The notes under the pieces are model-generated. The model had not been told where the DNA came from, searched no databases, and saw nothing but the letters and a program-made list of their open reading frames with translations. 11,975 nt of DNA. Source: Novosphingobium sp. GTDB taxonomy: Bacteria > Pseudomonadota > Alphaproteobacteria > Sphingomonadales > Sphingomonadaceae. The DNA is taken from assembly GCA_020853995.1 (NCBI GenBank), contig JADYXV010000041.1, forward strand, positions 1 to 11,975, given 5' to 3'. The position numbers and the translations under genes were made by a program. Shown one piece after another: positions 8,472-11,975 of the stretch (position 1 is its first letter; every line of letters starts with the position of its first letter).

Positions 8472-9467
8472 ATGCCGATCCAACGCCGCGCCATCAATGG
8501 ACGCCTGACCAATCCGGTGGGCCTTGGCTGCATGTCGCTAAGCTGGGCCTATGGCGGGCGGCCAAGCGAGGAGGACGGCATCCGTCTGCTCCAGCATGCC
8601 GTCGACATCGGTTACGATCATTTCGATACGGCGCGCCTTTACGGGCTTGGTCAGAATGAGGCGCAAGTTGGCAAGGCGTTGAAAGGGCGGCGTGATAAGG
8701 TCTTCCTTGCCTCGAAAATGGGCATCTTTGCATCAGGCGACAAGCGCGGGATTGATTGCCACCCCGATATTATCCGCAGCGAACTGGAAGTTTCGCTGAA
8801 ACTGCTGCAAACCGATTACATTGATCTTTATTACCTGCACCGCCGCGATTTCACCGTGCCGATCGAAGATTCCGTCGGCGCGTTGGCGGACCTGATCAAA
8901 GAGGGCAAGATCGGCGGCTTCGGCCTGTCCGAAATGTCGGCAGATACGCTGCGCAAAGCCCATGCGGTCCATCCCGTCGCTGCAATGCAGACCGAATATT
9001 CCCCCTGGACGCGGCAAGCGGAAATCGCCGTGCTGGATGCATGCCGTGAGCTTGGCACCACGTTTGTTGCGTTTTCTCCCGTCGCTCGCGGCGCGCTTGC
9101 CAATGGTGTCAGCGATCCTGCGGCATTGGAGGAAAAGGACATCCGCCGCGCCATGCCCCGTTTCATGGGCGATAACTGGCCAAGAAATCTGGCGCTGATC
9201 CAGCAGTTTAACGCCATTGCCGCGCGCGAGGGTGTAACGCCTGCGCAATTGTCGCTGGCTTGGGTGCTTTCACGAGGAGACCACATCGTCACCATTCCCG
9301 GCACCGGAAAAATCGCGCATCTGGAAGAAAACATTGCGCGCTGGGACTGGGAATTGCCGGGCAGTGTTGCCGATGAAATCGACGCGCTGATCAATCAGCA
9401 AACCGTGGCGGGCCACCGTTATGCCGGCGTCATGCTGCCAACAATCGATACCGAGGATTTCGTTTAA
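8472..9467 (+). CDS. Aldo/keto reductase, NADP(H)-dependent
   Basis: A 331-residue cytoplasmic TIM-barrel oxidoreductase that would reduce aldehydes or ketones with NADPH; the substrate cannot be read from sequence. All four catalytic residues are present: Asp52 and Tyr57 in DTARLYG, Lys82 in ASKMG, and His123 in YYLHRRD. The C-terminal cofactor region IPGTGKIAHLEENI (about 275-288) is typical of AKRs that bind the NADPH phosphate. EYSPWTRQAE (about 175-184) resembles the AKR11/AKR13 type rather than the beta-subunits of K+ channels. Length is normal. The start ATG has AGGAG ten bases upstream, inside a possible hairpin (8433-8459). It follows the lipoprotein terminator, so it is probably transcribed alone. 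It ends only ten bases from the convergent phosphatase gene, with no terminator between them. Confidence 0.93.
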   Translation: MPIQRRAINGRLTNPVGLGCMSLSWAYGGRPSEEDGIRLLQHAVDIGYDHFDTARLYGLGQNEAQVGKALKGRRDKVFLASKMGIFASGDKRGIDCHPDIIRSELEVSLKLLQTDYIDLYYLHRRDFTVPIEDSVGALADLIKEGKIGGFGLSEMSADTLRKAHAVHPVAAMQTEYSPWTRQAEIAVLDACRELGTTFVAFSPVARGALANGVSDPAALEEKDIRRAMPRFMGDNWPRNLALIQQFNAIAAREGVTPAQLSLAWVLSRGDHIVTIPGTGKIAHLEENIARWDWELPGSVADEIDALINQQTVAGHRYAGVMLPTIDTEDFV

Positions 9468-9477
9468 TCTCTTGGGT

Positions 9478-10251
9478 TTACGCGTTCGCGGCGCGGTCAG
9501 CCAGTCGTTCTATCGCGGCGGCATGAATGGCAGGCGCGGTGACCAGCAGGCCAAAGGCGCGCGGATCGCGTTTGTTGAACGAAATCGGCTTGCCGAACAC
9601 GTCACTGATCGCAGCGCCGGCCTCGCGTGAAATCAGTGTGGCAGCGGCAATATCCCATTCAAAGCCCCAGCGGATGGTGGCGAGCAGATCCGCTTCGTCC
9701 GCGCCCACCATCGCAATGCGCAGCGCGATGGAGTTGGGCTTGTCAACCGTCACCAGATATGAATCGATTCGCGCCAGACTGTCGGCGGGTACGCGTGACC
9801 CGGCCAGTTGCGTCCGCTTGCTGGCCACAAGCTTTTGACCGTTTCGTGTGGCGCCCTGTCCGGCAATGGCTGACCAGTATTCGCCGCGTGCAGGCGCGCT
9901 CAATATGCCGAACAGCGGGCGGCCTTCGCTGACCAGTGCGACCGAGACTGACCAGCCGGGACGCCCCCCAACAAAATCGCGTGTCCCGTCAATCGGATCA
10001 ACCAGCCAGCACAAGCCGCGCTCCAATCGTTCGGGGTGATCAACAGTCTCTTCGGAAAGCCAGCCCGCAGAGGGCAAAAGCGCGCCAAGTTCGCGCTTCA
10101 GGAAGCAGTCTACCGCGATATCTGCCTCGCAAACCGGGCTGCCGGGCACCTTTTCCCACACCTTCAGAGCGTGGCCGTGGCCCGGCCATTTGGCCAAGGC
10201 CATGGCCCCTGCCTGTGCGACAATCTGGTTGAGGCGGTCGTAGTCGATCAT
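9478..10251 (-). CDS. Inositol-monophosphatase-superfamily phosphatase, CysQ-like
   Basis: A 257-residue Mg2+-dependent phosphatase of the IMPase/FBPase/CysQ fold. It carries the metal-site motifs WLSEET (residues 64-69), WLVDPIDGTRDF (82-93, Asp85 and Asp88) and WDIAAATL (199-206, Asp200). The likely substrate is 3'(2')-phosphoadenosine 5'-phosphate or a related nucleotide, as in CysQ, because KVWEKVPGSPVCEADIAVD is typical of the CysQ-like group; inositol-1-phosphate cannot be excluded. The start is uncertain. ATG at 10251 (MIDYDRL) matches where the family fold begins. An in-frame ATG at 10299 adds 16 residues (MRLAPPFKK...) and has a better ribosome site, GAGGGGGA. The frame stays open to 10410, but that extra N-terminus looks non-native and overlaps structured leader DNA. 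It faces the sucC gene divergently. Confidence 0.9.
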   Translation of the reverse strand: MIDYDRLNQIVAQAGAMALAKWPGHGHALKVWEKVPGSPVCEADIAVDCFLKRELGALLPSAGWLSEETVDHPERLERGLCWLVDPIDGTRDFVGGRPGWSVSVALVSEGRPLFGILSAPARGEYWSAIAGQGATRNGQKLVASKRTQLAGSRVPADSLARIDSYLVTVDKPNSIALRIAMVGADEADLLATIRWGFEWDIAAATLISREAGAAISDVFGKPISFNKRDPRAFGLLVTAPAIHAAAIERLADRAANA

Positions 10252-10315
10252 GCTGCTTTTCGTCAGGTGGGCCTTCTTGAACGGCGGCGCAAGACGCATT
10301 CCCCCTCGACTTTGG

Positions 10316-10344
10316 TTTAGGGAGGCACATACGCCTCTTTTCAA
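10316..10344 (-). promoter_or_regulatory. Candidate promoter of the phosphatase gene with a palindrome in its spacer
   Basis: On the minus strand TTGAAA (10344-10339, five of six) and CCTAAA (10321-10316, three of six) are 17 bases apart. The spacer is almost entirely the inverted repeat GAGGC-ACATAC-GCCTC (10322-10337), placed where a repressor or activator could act. Transcription would start near 10309, just ahead of the alternative ATG at 10299. On the plus strand the same repeat is followed by TTTT and could instead be a short RNA hairpin. Confidence 0.3.
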
Positions 10345-10362
10345 GCACTCTGTGCTGTGCTT
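10343..10362 (+). repeat. Hairpin-forming repeat with two alternative pairings
   Basis: AAGCAC (10343-10348) can pair with GTGCTT (10357-10362). Alternatively AGCAC (10344-10348) can pair with the nearer GTGCT (10352-10356), because GTGCT is repeated back to back. Only one pairing can form at a time. It is part of the structured stretch before sucC; whether it is transcribed is unknown. Confidence 0.4.
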
Positions 10363-10379
10363 AAGGCGTCGGGACTCAA

Positions 10380-10427
10380 GCACCAACGGCGGTGCATACC
10401 TTTGCGCCAACGGCGGCGTTCGTTGGC
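10380..10427 (+). promoter_or_regulatory. Putative structured leader of sucC: tandem hairpins with identical AACGGC loops
   Basis: Two hairpins are spaced 24 bases apart: GCACC-AACGGC-GGTGC (10380-10395) and GCGCC-AACGGC-GGCGT (10404-10419). The loops are identical. The stems differ by a paired change (A-U in the first, G-C in the second) and a G-C to G.U change, so pairing is kept although the sequence is not. The second hairpin competes with a longer one, GCCAACG (10406-10412) with CGTTGGC (10421-10427). Paired hexaloop hairpins with A at loop position 1 and G at position 4, the second overlapping a competing stem, are the hallmark of ANTAR-protein target RNAs. Nothing in this window encodes an ANTAR protein, and no T-run follows. 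It ends 46 bases before the sucC ATG. No confident sucC promoter was found, so transcription of this segment is assumed. Confidence 0.4.
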
Positions 10428-10473
10428 TCCACAGGTCGCGCGGCCGGGGCCCATTGCATAGCGAGGATCACGC

Positions 10474-11673
<1,200 letters not shown>

Positions 11674-11696
11674 GCCGACGCACAACGCGAATGAAC

Positions 11697-11728
11697 GAAA
11701 GGGGCGCTGGGCAACCGGCGCCCCTTTC
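11697..11728 (+). terminator. Intrinsic terminator of sucC
   Basis: GAAAGGGGCGCTGG (11697-11710) pairs with CCGGCGCCCCTTTC (11715-11728) around GCAA, a stable GNRA-type tetraloop. There are 14 pairs, one U.G, and the 3' arm ends in TTTC. It starts 23 bases after the sucC stop and separates sucC from etfB transcription. Confidence 0.88.
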
Positions 11729-11784
11729 TGCATTCTGGCATAACGAAATAGCCGCCCGATTCGGCTACGTTATTACAACCGTGA

Positions 11785-11806
11785 TTGACGTTTACGTAAG
11801 CGTGAA
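11785..11806 (+). promoter_or_regulatory. 22-bp near-palindromic operator-like site upstream of etfB
   Basis: The left half TTGACGTTTAC and the right half GTAAGCGTGAA form an inverted repeat with 18 of 22 symmetric positions, centred on the perfect core TTACGTAA (11792-11799). TTGACG (11785-11790) could also serve as a -35 element, with a poor -10 (TACGAG, 11808-11813) after 17 bases. From memory, ACGT-rich palindromes of this kind resemble sites of the MerR-type regulator LiuR, which controls branched-chain amino acid and acyl-CoA breakdown; I could not check this. An ETF gene downstream fits such control. Confidence 0.5.
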
Positions 11807-11848
11807 TTACGAGGCTCGAACTGGATCAAAGGAAAGGACTTCTTGCCG

Positions 11849-11975
11849 ATGAAAGCCCTGGTCTGCGTGAAGCGCGTGATCGATTACAACGTGAAGCCGC
11901 GAGTGAAGGCGGATGGAACGGGTGTTGATCTTGCGAACGTGAAGATGAGCATGAACCCGTTTGACGAGATCGCGG
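11849..11975 (+). CDS. etfB: Electron transfer flavoprotein subunit beta, 3'-truncated by window edge
   Basis: The first 42 residues are present, beginning MKALVCVKRVIDYNVKPRVK and including VDLANVKMSMNPFDEIA, the highly conserved EtfB N-terminus. With EtfA it forms the FAD- and AMP-containing ETF, which collects electrons from acyl-CoA and related dehydrogenases and passes them to ETF-ubiquinone oxidoreductase. The ATG at 11849 has AAAGGA (11833-11838) ten bases upstream. The gene has its own upstream region with a palindromic site (11785-11806) after the sucC terminator. etfA probably follows beyond the edge, as is usual, but this cannot be seen. FixA is the other possibility by family, but the sequence matches the housekeeping EtfB type. 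Confidence 0.93.
   Translation, partial: MKALVCVKRVIDYNVKPRVKADGTGVDLANVKMSMNPFDEIA

Noticed and set aside
10252..10410. N-terminal extension of the phosphatase to the ATG at 10410
   Set aside because: The added residues do not resemble the family, and the extension would cover the structured intergenic DNA. Starts at 10251 or 10299 fit better.
10383..10417. CRISPR-like or satellite repeat suggested by the repeated CCAACGGCGG
   Set aside because: Only two close copies exist, with a 24-base period and no spacer logic. Tandem hairpins explain the repeat better.

Overview
This window looks like ordinary chromosome of an alphaproteobacterium, most likely a sphingomonad (Novosphingobium, Sphingomonas or a relative). 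The basis is high GC with matching codon use, typical alphaproteobacterial GltB/GltD, SucC and EtfB sequences, and a CysQ-like phosphatase and a 17-kDa-antigen-type OmpA lipoprotein of kinds common in that group. I recognise these from family knowledge and ran no search. There are no phage genes, transposases, integrases, CRISPR repeats, tRNAs or rRNAs.

Layout: (1) 1-5653, the gltB-gltD operon for NADPH-dependent glutamate synthase. gltB enters from the left edge without its N-terminus. A strong hairpin at 5673-5706 closes the operon. (2) 5741-6052 (minus), a small AT-rich gene for a three-helix membrane protein of unknown function, converging on that hairpin. (3) 6139-7467 (minus), a HlyC/CorC-type membrane protein with DUF21, CBS pair and CorC_HlyC domains. 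(4) 7468-7643, a divergent control region with a good promoter for the next gene and a LexA-box-like direct repeat inside it. (5) 7644-8336, a glycine-zipper/OmpA lipoprotein followed by a hairpin terminator. (6) 8472-9467, an aldo/keto reductase. (7) 9478-10251 (minus), an inositol-monophosphatase-superfamily enzyme, converging on the reductase with a 10-base gap. (8) 10252-10473, an unusually structured intergenic region upstream of sucC. (9) 10474-11673, sucC with its own terminator. (10) 11849 to the right edge, the start of etfB behind a near-palindromic operator-like site.

The genes are mostly central metabolism: ammonia assimilation (gltBD), the TCA cycle (sucC) and electron transfer from acyl-CoA dehydrogenases (etfB), plus envelope maintenance and single-gene housekeeping enzymes. 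I see no new multi-gene system. The parts worth a second look are non-coding. They are paired hairpins with identical AACGGC loops before sucC, a 22-bp palindrome before etfB, a GTTC-N7-GTTC site inside the lipoprotein promoter, and the AT-rich islet after gltD.
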